Origin: an uncultured Clostridia bacterium
GTDB taxonomy: Bacteria; Bacillota; Clostridia; Lachnospirales; CAG-274
DNA length: 64,000 bases
Direction: 5' to 3'
Assembly: GCA_947630475.1 (NCBI GenBank)
Contig: CANRHR010000006.1
Span: 62,001-126,000 of the forward strand
Shown here in pieces: positions 26,155 to 35,087 of this stretch. The translations under genes were made by a program, and so were the position numbers. Within the stretch, counting starts at the first letter, position 1; each line of letters starts with the position of its first letter. The notes beneath the pieces are model-generated. The model had not been told where the DNA came from and made no database searches. It worked only from the letters and a program-made list of their open reading frames with translations.

Positions 26155-27066
26155 ATGAAGCTTAAAAATTTGGCTCTGCTTTTTGCGGCAGGCGTTATGG
26201 CTTTATCTATGTCCGCCTGCGGCGCCAAAACAGACGAACAAAATGCGGCAGGCTCTCAAGAGATTTCTGAAAGCTCTCAGCAGGACGATTCTGCGGATAC
26301 CCAAAAAGTTATTACAAACACAGAGGGTAAGCTTATTTGGGCAACAAACGCAGAATTTCCGCCTTATGAATTTAGGGGCGATGACGGCAAAGTTACAGGA
26401 ATAGATGCCGAAATAGCACAATATATCGGAGATCAGCTTGGCCTTGAGGTTGAAGTTGAAGATATGAATTTTGATTCTATCGTTGCGGCTGTTCAAAGCG
26501 GAAAAGCTGACCTTGGCATAGCCGGCATGACTATTGAAGAGGACAGACTTGCAAGTGTTAATTTTTCAATACCATATGTAAATGCAGGACAAGTTATAAT
26601 TGTTAAAAATGATTCCGATATTAAATCCGCACAGGATCTTGCAAATAAAACAATAGGAGTTCAGCTTGGCACTACAGGTGATTCCTATGTTACAGACAAT
26701 ATCGAAAACTCAACCCCGGAGCGTTATAACAAAGGTTTTGAGGCTGTTCAGGCTCTTATACAGGATAAGGTTGATGCTGTTGTTATAGATGGAGAGCCTG
26801 CAAAATCTTATGTAAAAGCAAATGAAGGCGCTATTAAAATTCTTGACGAGCAGCTTACGGAAGAAGAATATGCAATTGCAGTAAACAAAGATAATGAATC
26901 TCTTTTAAATGCAGTTAATTCTATTCTTACAGAAATGAAAGACAATGGCAAAATAACCGAAATATCAAACAAATATTTAAACAGCGGAGATACCGCCGAC
27001 GAAGAAACCAATGAAGAAGCCAACGAAGAAACCGAAACACAAATAGAACAAACAGACGAAGAATAA
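26155..27066 (+). CDS. Polar amino acid ABC transporter, substrate-binding lipoprotein
   Basis: A 303-residue family 3 solute-binding protein. A signal peptide ends in the lipobox LSMSAC (lipidated Cys near residue 22), followed by an Asp/Gln/Ser-rich linker. The SBP fold (about 55-270) shows ATNAEFPPYEFRGDDGKVTGIDAEIA, DLGIAGMTIEEDR and GVQLGTTGDSYV. This is the cystine/glutamine/polar amino acid group. The last 25 residues are an unusual Glu/Thr-rich acidic tail. It is the first gene of an operon with the permease and ATPase genes; the 115-base gap to the permease carries no strong terminator. The exact amino acid cannot be assigned. Confidence 0.92.
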   Translation: MKLKNLALLFAAGVMALSMSACGAKTDEQNAAGSQEISESSQQDDSADTQKVITNTEGKLIWATNAEFPPYEFRGDDGKVTGIDAEIAQYIGDQLGLEVEVEDMNFDSIVAAVQSGKADLGIAGMTIEEDRLASVNFSIPYVNAGQVIIVKNDSDIKSAQDLANKTIGVQLGTTGDSYVTDNIENSTPERYNKGFEAVQALIQDKVDAVVIDGEPAKSYVKANEGAIKILDEQLTEEEYAIAVNKDNESLLNAVNSILTEMKDNGKITEISNKYLNSGDTADEETNEEANEETETQIEQTDEE

Positions 27067-27181
27067 AATTTATTAAGGTTAGCTTAAAGCTGTATTAATC
27101 AGCCGATTTAAGCAAGAGGTGCGGCAATGAAGTTAAATTTTTGTTGCCGTACCTTTTTTACTATACAAAAAGGAGTAAGCT

Positions 27182-27958
27182 ATGAATTGGTTTTACAATC
27201 TTGAAACTAAAATTATGCTGCTTAATCTTGAAGATTTTAAGGCAAGATTTATACTTAACTTTATTAAGAAAAACAGATGGCAGTATATAACAAGAGGATT
27301 AAGGCTCACTGTCGAAATTACAATTTTTGCCCTTATATTAGGTCTTATTTTGGGTTCTCTGGCGGCGGTTATACGTTCAAGCTACGATTTAACGCATACA
27401 AAAAAATGCTCGGGGCTAAGCCAAAAAATTTATCAGTTTATTTTAAGCGTTTTAAATATTATATGCAAAATATACCTAACCGTTATAAGGGGTACTCCGA
27501 GCGTAGTTCAGCTTCTTATTATTTATTTTGTAATATTCGGAGATGTAGCCGTTGATAAAGTATTTGTCGCTGTTGTGGCATTTGGCATTAATTCGGGCGC
27601 TTACGTTGCTGAAATTATAAGAAGCGGAATTATGAGCGTAGACAAGGGTCAGTTTGAAGCCGGACGAAGCTTGGGCTTTGGTTATTTTTCCACTATGAGA
27701 TACATAATACTTCCACAGGCGGTTAAAAACATTCTCCCTGCTTTGGGCAACGAATTTATTGTGCTTTTAAAGGAAACCTCCATATCGGGATATATTGCCC
27801 TTGAAGATCTGACAAAAGGAGCCGATATCATAAGAAGCCGCACATATGATGCTTTTATGCCTTTAATTGCAATAGCTCTCATTTATCTTGCAATGGTTAT
27901 GCTTTTAAGCTGGGCGGTTGGAATCCTTGAAAGGAGATTGAGAAGAGATGAGCGATAG
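27182..27958 (+). CDS. Polar amino acid ABC transporter permease
   Basis: A 258-residue HisM/GlnP-family permease. The family start pattern ([22 protein letters not shown]) is followed by [50 protein letters not shown] with the EAA ATPase-docking loop, [25 protein letters not shown], and about five membrane helices. It has an N-terminal extension of about 40 residues before the first helix. The stop overlaps the ATPase start by 11 bases. Confidence 0.93.
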   Translation: MNWFYNLETKIMLLNLEDFKARFILNFIKKNRWQYITRGLRLTVEITIFALILGLILGSLAAVIRSSYDLTHTKKCSGLSQKIYQFILSVLNIICKIYLTVIRGTPSVVQLLIIYFVIFGDVAVDKVFVAVVAFGINSGAYVAEIIRSGIMSVDKGQFEAGRSLGFGYFSTMRYIILPQAVKNILPALGNEFIVLLKETSISGYIALEDLTKGADIIRSRTYDAFMPLIAIALIYLAMVMLLSWAVGILERRLRRDER

Positions 27959-28688
27959 CCGAGCTTTGATAGAGGTAAAAAATGTCGATAAAATTTTCGG
28001 CAAAACAAAGGCTCTTAACAATGTATCAGCCGAAATAAAAGAAGGTGAGGTCGTTGTTGTTGTAGGCCCTTCCGGATCGGGTAAAAGCACATTTTTAAGG
28101 TGTCTTAATCTGCTTGAAGAGCCTGATAAGGGGCAAATCTTTTTTGAGGGAACAGATATTACAGACCCAAAAAACAATATCAACAAACACAGGCAAAAGA
28201 TGGGAATGGTATTTCAGCAATTTAATCTTTTTCCGCATATGACTATTTTAAAAAATCTCATTATAGCCCCTATGAAGCTTCAATCTGTAAGCCGTGCCGA
28301 TGCCGAAAAATATGCTATGGAGCTTTTGGGCAGAGTAGGTCTTGCAGACAGAGCCGATGCGTATCCCAACCAGTTAAGCGGCGGTCAAAAACAAAGAATA
28401 GCCATCGTCAGAGCACTGTGTATGAAGCCCGAGGTTATGCTTTTTGATGAGCCTACATCTGCTCTTGATCCCGAGATGGTAGGAGAGGTTTTAGAGGTTA
28501 TGAAAGCTCTTGCAAAAGAAAATATGACTATGGTTGTAGTTACCCATGAGATGGGCTTTGCAAGAGAGGTTGCAACAAGAGTTATATTTATGGAAAACGG
28601 CACTATTATCGAACAAAACAAGCCTGACGAATTTTTCGCCAGCCCAAAAACAGACAGGCTTAAAGAATTTTTGAATAAGGTTTTATAA
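27948..28688 (+). CDS. Polar amino acid ABC transporter ATPase
   Basis: A 246-residue GlnQ/HisP-type ATPase. Walker [10 protein letters not shown] (near residue 44), Q-loop FQQFNLFPH, signature LSGGQKQR, Walker [15 protein letters not shown] and the switch His in VVTHEMGF are all present. It is the last gene of the SBP-permease-ATPase operon, with the start inside the permease 3' end. A terminator and family B copy B3 follow directly. Confidence 0.96.
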   Translation: MSDSRALIEVKNVDKIFGKTKALNNVSAEIKEGEVVVVVGPSGSGKSTFLRCLNLLEEPDKGQIFFEGTDITDPKNNINKHRQKMGMVFQQFNLFPHMTILKNLIIAPMKLQSVSRADAEKYAMELLGRVGLADRADAYPNQLSGGQKQRIAIVRALCMKPEVMLFDEPTSALDPEMVGEVLEVMKALAKENMTMVVVTHEMGFAREVATRVIFMENGTIIEQNKPDEFFASPKTDRLKEFLNKVL

Positions 28689-28693
28689 GCAAA

Positions 28694-28718
28694 TCGAAAA
28701 AGCCCGTTAGGGCTTTTT
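28694..28718 (+). terminator. Terminator of the amino acid ABC operon
   Basis: AAAAAGCCC-GTTA-GGGCTTTTT stem-loop right after the ATPase stop. A near-copy of the same sequence (one base different) recurs at 28908-28926 on the far side of element B3, an apparent duplication of the insertion site. Confidence 0.88.
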
Positions 28719-28906
28719 GACTGTCGAAAAAGTCCATTCGGACTTTTTCGAAGTTAAACAGATGAACAAAAGGCTCATTCCAGCGGCTTTAAAAGCCTTG
28801 AAACTCGCCTTTTCCCTCGGCGAAAATGCGATTTCCGCCTGCGGATTTGATGTATAGCTCCTAAAAACTTATAAGCTCAACAAAATTTAGGTTTATTGAC
28901 AGTCTG
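28719..28906 (+). mobile_element. Family B structured MITE-like element, copy B3
   Basis: This copy is bounded by GACTGTC (28719) and GACAGTC (ending near 28905) as inverted ends. It contains the CGAAAAAGTCC/GGACTTTTTCG hairpin, a long hairpin AAAAGGC/GCCTTTT around GGCTT/AAGCC, and an imperfect GGCG/CGCC hairpin. The arms differ from B1, B2 and B5 but still pair. Both flanks carry the host terminator sequence AAAGCCCGTTAG-GCTTTTT. It lies between the convergent ABC operon and sigK. Confidence 0.75.
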
Positions 28907-28956
28907 AAAGCCCGTTAGAGCTTTTTCGACACTCAAACACAGATTAGCAATACCTT

Positions 28957-29637
28957 TCATCTAAAATCATCCATAGCCTTATTCATTTTTGAGAGAGCCT
29001 TTTTTTCTATTCTTGAAACATAACTTCTTGATATTCCCATTTTTTTTGCAATCTCTCTTTGTGTTTGCTCCTCGCCTGTTTTTATTCCATATCTCATTTC
29101 TATTATTTCTCTTTCTCTTCCCTTAAGAACGCTTTGAAGCTTTTCATACATATTTTTTATTAAAAGCTTTTGGCTTACCTGCTCATCGACGTCGCTGCTT
29201 TCATCGGCTACCTTATCCTGAAGAGTTACTTCGTTTCCATCTTTATCAATCCCTACCGTATCCTGAAGATAAAGATCATTTTGACGCTTTTTGCTTGAGC
29301 GAAGACTCATAAGGATTTCATTTTCTATACATCTGGCGGCATATGTGGCAAGCTTTGTTCCCTTTGTGCTTTTAAATGTCATTATAGCCTTAATAAGTCC
29401 GATCGTTCCTATAGAAATCAAATCTTCGCTGTCTTTGTTATAATTGGTATATTTTTTTACAATGTGAGCAACAAGACGTAAATTTCTTTCTATCAGTATG
29501 TTTTTAGCCTCTTCGCTTCCGTTTTGGAGCTGTTGTATATATTTTTCTTCCTCCTTGGCGGTTAAAGGCTTTGGAAATGAATTGACTTCGGAAATGTAAG
29601 AAAATAAAAAAAAGAAATGAAGCAGGGATAATAACAC
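28957..29637 (-). CDS. sigK: RNA polymerase sporulation sigma factor SigK
   Basis: A 226-residue sigma factor very close to B. subtilis pro-sigma-K in pattern. A short hydrophobic pro-sequence (about residues 1-20) precedes FPKPLTAKEE, region 2 (LIERNLRLVAHIVKKY, EDLISIGTIGLIKA, GTKLATYAARCIENEILM) and region 4 (TQREIAKKMGISRSYVSRIEKKAL). LVAHIVKKY and FPKPL favour SigK over SigE. GTG at 29637 is the start, with GGAGG seven bases upstream. SigK directs late mother-cell transcription after cleavage of the pro-sequence. The gene is intact, without a skin-like insertion. It is flanked on both sides by family B elements. Confidence 0.92.
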   Translation of the reverse strand: MLLSLLHFFFLFSYISEVNSFPKPLTAKEEEKYIQQLQNGSEEAKNILIERNLRLVAHIVKKYTNYNKDSEDLISIGTIGLIKAIMTFKSTKGTKLATYAARCIENEILMSLRSSKKRQNDLYLQDTVGIDKDGNEVTLQDKVADESSDVDEQVSQKLLIKNMYEKLQSVLKGREREIIEMRYGIKTGEEQTQREIAKKMGISRSYVSRIEKKALSKMNKAMDDFR

Positions 29638-29713
29638 ATAAACACCTCCGACACATCATTTTATATAATATTTCATTCGAAAGTGATTTGTGCATGTATA
29701 CAACATAAAAAAC

Positions 29714-29862
29714 GTGTCGAAAAAAACATTCATTCTTTTTCGGCATCAGCCAAAAGTATAAAAGGTGAGTTCCATCGGGCTAAAAGCCCTTAAAACTCAC
29801 CTTTTTTCGCCTAAGATTAATTTTGTCCGCCAACGCTAAACACTTATAACCCACAGGCCTTT
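29714..29862 (+). repeat. Family B structured MITE-like element, copy B4 (diverged)
   Basis: This copy starts with GTGTCGAAAAA and a weak hairpin. It then has the longest version of the central stem: AAAAGGTGAGTT (29760-29771) pairs perfectly with AACTCACCTTTT (29794-29805) around GGGCT/AGCCC. The tail (CACTTATAACCCACAGGC) is truncated, with no GACAGTCTG end. It occupies most of the 232-base gap between sigK and fprA. Confidence 0.65.
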
Positions 29863-29869
29863 TATATTA

Positions 29870-31051
29870 TTATTTTAAGCTTTCGGCAAAGCTTTTTCCA
29901 AACTCGCAGCAGCGCTTTTTCTGCTCATCGGATGGCTTAAACATTATTTTAAGCCCTGCAACCGGCACCTTAAATTTTAACTGTGAATATCTTCCCTCTA
30001 TATTTGCAACAGCCTCTCCGCTCCAGCCATATGAGCCAAATGCGCCTGCGATGAGAGATTTGTTTATTGTAGGATTAAGAGATGTTAAAATTGCCCAAAC
30101 AGGCGCAAGAGCATCATTTACAATCGTAGGAGAGCCAAGCAAAAGCCCCTTTGCCGTATAAATTTCATCCATAACGACAGATTTATCGGCGGTTTCAAGA
30201 TCGAAAAGCTTAACTTCAAAGCCCTCTTGCTCAATCGCTTTGCTTATCTCCTGTGCCATTGCCTTGGTATATCCGTATGCAGAAACATAGGCGATAACAA
30301 CCTTATTTTCTTTTTTAACCTCAGACCAAGCTTCATAAAGATTTAAGTATTTATCTATATTCTTTCTCAAAACAGGCCCATGACCCGGGCATATTATTTC
30401 AGGGCTGAGTGCTCTTACCTTTGGAAGAGCTTTTAAAACATTATCTTTAAAAGGGCCCATTATGCAGTCAAAATAGTATTTGTATGCATCAATAAAATCA
30501 CCCTCGATTTTGTCATTAAACACTTTTTCATCGCAGTAATGGCAGCCGAAAGAATCACAGGTAAACAAAACCTTATCCTCTTCGGCATAAGTATACATAG
30601 AATCCGGCCAGTGAAGAAACGGCGCAGAAACAAATTTTAATGTTTTGCCGCCCAAATCAATGCTGTCGCCCTCTTTAACAATCATACTTTTAAAATCTTT
30701 GTTTGCTATTTCCTTTAAAAATTTTATGGCTGAAACAGAGCCTACAACGGTAACATTCGGTATTATATCGAGAAGAGCTTCCACCGAACCGGAATGATCC
30801 GGCTCTGTATGATTTACTATTATATAATCTATCTTTTCGACATCGGTTACTGTTTTTACTCTTTCCAAAAATTCATCAAAAAATTTATCCTTAGCTGTTT
30901 CTATAAGAGCTGTTTTTTCTGCGCCCTTTACTATATATGCATTGTATGTTGTGCCATAATCTGTATGCATAACTATATCAAAGGTTCTTATATCAAAATC
31001 AAGAGAACCTACCCAAAAAATATTATTTTTTATTTCAAGTGAATTTTTCAT
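29870..31051 (-). CDS. fprA: Flavodiiron protein (A-type flavoprotein, O2/NO reductase)
   Basis: A 393-residue cytoplasmic flavodiiron protein. The N-terminal metallo-beta-lactamase-like domain carries the diiron ligands HTEPDHSG (near 81-88), an LHWPDS block and CPGHGPVL. The C-terminal flavodoxin domain (about 250-393) starts with AYVSAYGYTKAMAQEI (FMN phosphate loop) and contains LLLGSPTIVNDALAPV. In Clostridia these enzymes reduce O2 to water and protect against air. No rubredoxin domain is fused. Its own promoter overlaps a palindrome (31117-31147), which suggests regulation, probably redox- or peroxide-linked. Confidence 0.94.
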   Translation of the reverse strand: MKNSLEIKNNIFWVGSLDFDIRTFDIVMHTDYGTTYNAYIVKGAEKTALIETAKDKFFDEFLERVKTVTDVEKIDYIIVNHTEPDHSGSVEALLDIIPNVTVVGSVSAIKFLKEIANKDFKSMIVKEGDSIDLGGKTLKFVSAPFLHWPDSMYTYAEEDKVLFTCDSFGCHYCDEKVFNDKIEGDFIDAYKYYFDCIMGPFKDNVLKALPKVRALSPEIICPGHGPVLRKNIDKYLNLYEAWSEVKKENKVVIAYVSAYGYTKAMAQEISKAIEQEGFEVKLFDLETADKSVVMDEIYTAKGLLLGSPTIVNDALAPVWAILTSLNPTINKSLIAGAFGSYGWSGEAVANIEGRYSQLKFKVPVAGLKIMFKPSDEQKKRCCEFGKSFAESLK

Positions 31052-31116
31052 TTTAACCTCTCTTCCTGATTTTAACTTTTAATAAAAGCCTTAATCATTA
31101 TTTTTACAATATAAGG

Positions 31117-31147
31117 TCATTTTAATATTTTAAAATGAAAAAGTCAA
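31117..31147 (-). promoter_or_regulatory. fprA promoter overlapped by a perfect palindrome
   Basis: On the minus strand TTGACT (31147-31142), a 17-base spacer and TAAAAT (31124-31119). The half sites TCATTTTAA (31117-31125) and TTAAAATGA (31130-31138) form a perfect 9-bp inverted repeat with a 4-base centre, covering the -10 and half the spacer. This is the arrangement of a repressor operator. The sequence is not an exact Fur, PerR or Rex box. Confidence 0.6.
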
Positions 31148-31160
31148 CAGTTGCATTTAT

Positions 31161-32279
31161 TTATCGACTGGAGCCTGCCGATTTGATTTTTACTTTTACA
31201 TCCAAATCAAGCTTAGCCTGTTCAAATGCTTTTTGGGTATCCTCCTGCATATATAAATAATCTTTATAATAATTTTTTCTCAGCATTTCGCCAAAGCCCA
31301 AAACATCGGCTTTATATTTTTTTTGGATAAGCTCAAATGCGCTTTGCGCTTCTTTTTTTATATTCTCTGCATATTCATCCTGCAAAATTTTATATTTATC
31401 GCTGTTTAAAAATACATTTTCCGATAGAGTATATTCTTCAATATTACCCTCTATATCAACAGTACAATTTAATATATAATTCCCCAAATCATTTTTATCA
31501 AGCTTAATATGTGAAGTTTTTTTTGTTATCTTAAGCGCTGTGTTGGTATCCTCAAACGGTATTGTTATCTCTCCCCCTGCGGGATAATTGCCAAGATATA
31601 AAAACCCTCTGCTTTGCTCTTCATTTAAAAAGCCTTCAAGCTCATAGTTTTTTAAAACAGCGATAGAGCTTATTTTAAGCTTTTCATCTTCATTTTTTAT
31701 TATCGGCAAAACTGTATTGGAGGATTCCAAAAGCTGTTTAATAACGCCCTCCAAATCCTGCCTAAAGGTTATGCTCAGCGACTTTATATTATTTTTATAA
31801 AAATCGTTTATAAAAATGCCTGTCGGAATATTATTGTCAGTCTTTGCCGAATATATCTCATTGGCATAGCTGTCGGAACACATAATAATCAGCTTTCTGC
31901 TTATTTCTCTGTTTCTTTCAAGGGCATCTATCGTTTCTTTAAACAGCTTAGGATCCTTTATAACATCATTTCCGATTATACATACCTTTGTATGGCCATA
32001 ATAAAGCTTAGGCCCGGAATAAGAGTCTATTTCTCTCATAGCGGAGCTTACGGAAGACGATGCCGCCAGCTTTAAATTCTCTGCATTATCCTCATCTTTG
32101 CTCTCAAGCTCTTTGGGTATTTCCATAGAAAGCAAAAATTCGTCGTCCTGCCTGTCTATGCCCATAGATATAACAAGAGCCCTGTCCTCAAGCTCAATTT
32201 TATCATAACAGGCGGTTAAAATAACAGGAATAAGCAAATACAGCGCAAAAAGCTTAAAAAATTTATATCTCATCTTCAT
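31161..32279 (-). CDS. gerC: Spore germination lipoprotein, GerC type
   Basis: The 372-residue Ger(x)C-family C subunit of a germinant receptor. The signal peptide ends in the lipobox VILTAC (Cys near 24), followed by the family start YDKIELEDRALVISMGIDRQ. Conserved middle blocks such as GPKLYYGHTKVCIIG are visible. It sits in the inner spore membrane with the A and B subunits. Its start overlaps the gerB gene by 17 bases, and it is the last gene of a complete gerA-gerB-gerC operon. Confidence 0.92.
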   Translation of the reverse strand: MKMRYKFFKLFALYLLIPVILTACYDKIELEDRALVISMGIDRQDDEFLLSMEIPKELESKDEDNAENLKLAASSSVSSAMREIDSYSGPKLYYGHTKVCIIGNDVIKDPKLFKETIDALERNREISRKLIIMCSDSYANEIYSAKTDNNIPTGIFINDFYKNNIKSLSITFRQDLEGVIKQLLESSNTVLPIIKNEDEKLKISSIAVLKNYELEGFLNEEQSRGFLYLGNYPAGGEITIPFEDTNTALKITKKTSHIKLDKNDLGNYILNCTVDIEGNIEEYTLSENVFLNSDKYKILQDEYAENIKKEAQSAFELIQKKYKADVLGFGEMLRKNYYKDYLYMQEDTQKAFEQAKLDLDVKVKIKSAGSSR

Positions 32280-33372
32280 TCACCCCTATGCCTTTTATTT
32301 TTGTTGCAATAAGCAGCACAATAGGAATTAAAAATGTATATATCCATCCTGTCCATACATTCATTTTATCCAAAAAATAATAAAGCGATGATATATTTGG
32401 CGGTATAAATGAGATTATATAAACCAAAATAAGGCTTAAAACAATAAAAAAAGTATGGGTTCCTTTTTGTACAATATCCTTTAAAACAAGTGAAGAAAAA
32501 AACATACCCGCATTAATAATTATAAATATCGAAATTATCCAAAAGCTCATAATAAGAGCATCTTGTCTTTCTATAAAAGAGCCGGGCAAATCTATTGTAT
32601 CCATTATTTCCAGCACGGGCCACATCTGATGCAGCATATCGAATATTCCAAACCTGGCTATGGTTAATGCTGTTATAACGCTTAAAATCATACCTGATAA
32701 AAAGACGCACAATATAATTCTTTTTCCTGCCTTTTGCTTATCCTTATTTAAATAGGGATAAGCAAGCAAAATAAATTCTATCGGCGAAAAGCTTAGACAG
32801 CTTATAAAAGCTGCCTTTAAAAGCTTTATTTTATCAGAGGCAAAAACAGGCTTAAGGTTTGAAAAATCAACATCGGTTAAAGCAATTAAAAATACAAATA
32901 TAAGAGGTATAAATACAACAAAAATTAATATTTCGGCAATTCTTCCCCTTGCCTCATAACCCTTGCTTGCGGCGTATGAGCCTAAAAGCAGCATACAAAG
33001 GCTTATAAGCCATATCGGGGTTTCAAAAAGCATAAGCTGCTTTATAATTTCTGAAAATATTCTAAGCTGCATAGACAATGCGGCAATTATTTTTAAAACA
33101 AGCCCCAAGCTTAACAGAGTGCCTATGGGATATGACAAAAGTTTTCTTGAATACCGTACAAAACCTTCTTCCGGAAACACAGAACAAAGCCTTGTTATCA
33201 AAAAAGCCGAAAAACAAGCCGGCAGAGTGCCTATTATTAAAGCAAGCCAGCCGTCCTGCCCTGCCGTTTCAGTCATTTTTCCGGGCAGAGAGGTTATTCC
33301 CATGCCAAAAATATCTAAAATCAAAAGAGTCTGAAGCTGTCTTACGGAAATTTTATTATTTGTTGAAAACAT
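32263..33372 (-). CDS. gerB: Germinant receptor B subunit (GerB, APC-family)
   Basis: A 369-residue integral membrane protein with ten predicted helices, of the GerAB/ArcD/ProY family (amino acid permease fold). The family start (KISVRQLQTLLILDIFGMGITSLPG) and the SxxPIEF-like block LSFSPIEFILLAYPYL are visible. The B subunit forms the germinant-binding site, typically for amino acids, in receptors studied in Bacillus. An AAGGAG site precedes the start, and it lies 19 bases after gerA. Confidence 0.92.
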   Translation of the reverse strand: MFSTNNKISVRQLQTLLILDIFGMGITSLPGKMTETAGQDGWLALIIGTLPACFSAFLITRLCSVFPEEGFVRYSRKLLSYPIGTLLSLGLVLKIIAALSMQLRIFSEIIKQLMLFETPIWLISLCMLLLGSYAASKGYEARGRIAEILIFVVFIPLIFVFLIALTDVDFSNLKPVFASDKIKLLKAAFISCLSFSPIEFILLAYPYLNKDKQKAGKRIILCVFLSGMILSVITALTIARFGIFDMLHQMWPVLEIMDTIDLPGSFIERQDALIMSFWIISIFIIINAGMFFSSLVLKDIVQKGTHTFFIVLSLILVYIISFIPPNISSLYYFLDKMNVWTGWIYTFLIPIVLLIATKIKGIGVNEDEI

Positions 33373-33391
33373 TTTCTTCTCCTTTACGTTT

Positions 33392-34900
33392 TTATGGCTT
33401 AATGCGCTTTTTAACTTTCATCCTTGTTCTTTGATTGGGATTTGAAAAAATAGGTCTTTTCTTCATAGCAAAGATAGGCAGCCTTAAAATTGTATCTTTC
33501 AGATCGGAATAATTACCCTCGGTTATCGATGTAAACGGAAAAAGATATGGTATTCCAAAGCTTTTAAGCGTTACAAGATGAATAAGCATAATCAGCATAC
33601 CAAGCCAAAAGCCAAAAAGCCCAAGCAAAGACGAAAGAAATATAACAAGATATTTAGTAAGCCTATACCCCGAAACAAGAGCTATATTAGGTATGGCAAA
33701 AGAACATATTCCCGTCATCGAAATAATTATCACCACCAACGGGCTTACCAAGCCTGCATCAACAGCCGCCTGCCCTATAATTATCCCGCCTACTATGCCG
33801 AGAGTGCTTCCGACAGCGGCAGGAAGCCTTATTCCCGCTTCTCTGAGGGTTTCAAAGGCAAGCTCCATTAAAAGGATTTCCATAACGGCAGGTATAGGCA
33901 CGGTTTGCCTTGCCAAAGACATTTTAAATATCAGCTCCATAGGTATCATAGACGGATGATACACAGCCGTGGCAATATACAGCCCCGGAAGACTCACTGC
34001 CAAAAAACCGGCAATATATCTTAAAATCCTCACAAAGCTCATTATTTCCCAACGCTGATAATAATCCTCCGCCGATTGATAAAAGCTCGCCAAAATCGCA
34101 GGCGCTATCAAAACAAACGGAGTATTATCCACAACAATGGCTATTCTGCCTTCCAATATTGCAGATGCCGCCTTATCCGGTCTTTCCGTCATCTGAAGCT
34201 GGGGAAAGGCGGACATCCAGTCATCTTCTATAAACTGTTCTATATATCCGCTGTCAAGCACAGCATCTATATCTATTTTATCAAGCCTTTTTTCAAGCTC
34301 GTCTACAATTTCCTTTCTGGCGATATCTTCTATATACATAAGGGCAATGTCAGTTTTCGAGCGTTTTCCTATTTTAAGCTGCTTAACCTTAAGTCCTTTA
34401 TCTCTTATTCTCCTCCTTATTAAAACAGTATTCACTCTTATTGTTTCTGTAAACGCCTCCTTAGAGCCTTGAACAACAACCTCTGTATCCGATTCCGATA
34501 CGCTCCTTTTTGGAAAGCCCTTAGTAGAAACAATAAACGCTTCACTAAAGCCATCTATAAAAAGTAAAGTGTTGCCTGATAGAATCTCTACAACCGCAAG
34601 ATCCATATCGTTTGTTTCTTTAAAATCAGCCGTTGTAAGAGCGCCGTTTTTAAGAGTATTGTATATTCCCGTTTTAATATCAGACGCCTTAGGCGGAACC
34701 TTTCTTACTTCCATCATAAGGCTGTCCATAATTGCGGTATCTATAAGAGCTCTGTTTGTCATATCATCAACATATATAACATAAAGCCATACATCATTGT
34801 TAAGGCCCAGCGGAAATTTCCTTTTTACAATATCTCCGCAGTCTGAAAATATTTCTTCAAGATATTTAATATTTTCATCTAAACTTTTATAAATATTCAA
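33392..34900 (-). CDS. gerA: Germinant receptor A subunit (GerA)
   Basis: A 502-residue GerA-family protein. A hydrophilic N-terminal domain of about 240 residues has the blocks VEILSGNTLLFIDG and VVVQGSKEAFTETIRVNTVLIRRRI. A membrane domain of about five helices follows, with RQTVPIPAVMEILLMELAFETLREAGIRLP and GQAAVDAGLVSPLVVI. The C-terminal tail is basic. GerA oligomers form the ion-conducting part of the receptor. The start is TTG 34900, with GAGGTGA seven bases upstream. A forespore (SigG) promoter is expected in the 50 bases above but is not clear by eye. Confidence 0.94.
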   Translation of the reverse strand: MNIYKSLDENIKYLEEIFSDCGDIVKRKFPLGLNNDVWLYVIYVDDMTNRALIDTAIMDSLMMEVRKVPPKASDIKTGIYNTLKNGALTTADFKETNDMDLAVVEILSGNTLLFIDGFSEAFIVSTKGFPKRSVSESDTEVVVQGSKEAFTETIRVNTVLIRRRIRDKGLKVKQLKIGKRSKTDIALMYIEDIARKEIVDELEKRLDKIDIDAVLDSGYIEQFIEDDWMSAFPQLQMTERPDKAASAILEGRIAIVVDNTPFVLIAPAILASFYQSAEDYYQRWEIMSFVRILRYIAGFLAVSLPGLYIATAVYHPSMIPMELIFKMSLARQTVPIPAVMEILLMELAFETLREAGIRLPAAVGSTLGIVGGIIIGQAAVDAGLVSPLVVIIISMTGICSFAIPNIALVSGYRLTKYLVIFLSSLLGLFGFWLGMLIMLIHLVTLKSFGIPYLFPFTSITEGNYSDLKDTILRLPIFAMKKRPIFSNPNQRTRMKVKKRIKP

Positions 34901-34950
34901 AATCTCACCTCTTTTAGCTTTTTGTAAAAACCGACAATAACTTTAACCAA

Positions 34951-35018
34951 CAAGTAAGTTCTCCGCCTCTTGGGCGGCGGATACTTAGCGTAAGCTGAGT
35001 ATGAATATCATTAACTTG
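34951..35018 (+). repeat. Family A intergenic repeat, copy A4 (best preserved)
   Basis: This copy runs from CAAGTAAGTT to ATTAACTTG, which are imperfect inverted ends. Inside are CCGCCTCTTGGGCGG and a second hairpin, TACTTAGC-GTAA-GCTGAGTA (8 bp, one G-U pair). It lies 50 bases upstream of gerA, in the 552-base gap that also holds copy B5 and a 45-residue ORF. Confidence 0.7.
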
Positions 35019-35087
35019 TTTTCCTAAATTTATATTGCATTATTTCAAAAAAATTATTCAAATAAAAAAAACCGTTAAAAACGGTTT

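Noticed and set aside
28957-29637. skin-like interruption of sigK
   Set aside because: The sigK frame is complete and contiguous from pro-sequence to region 4.
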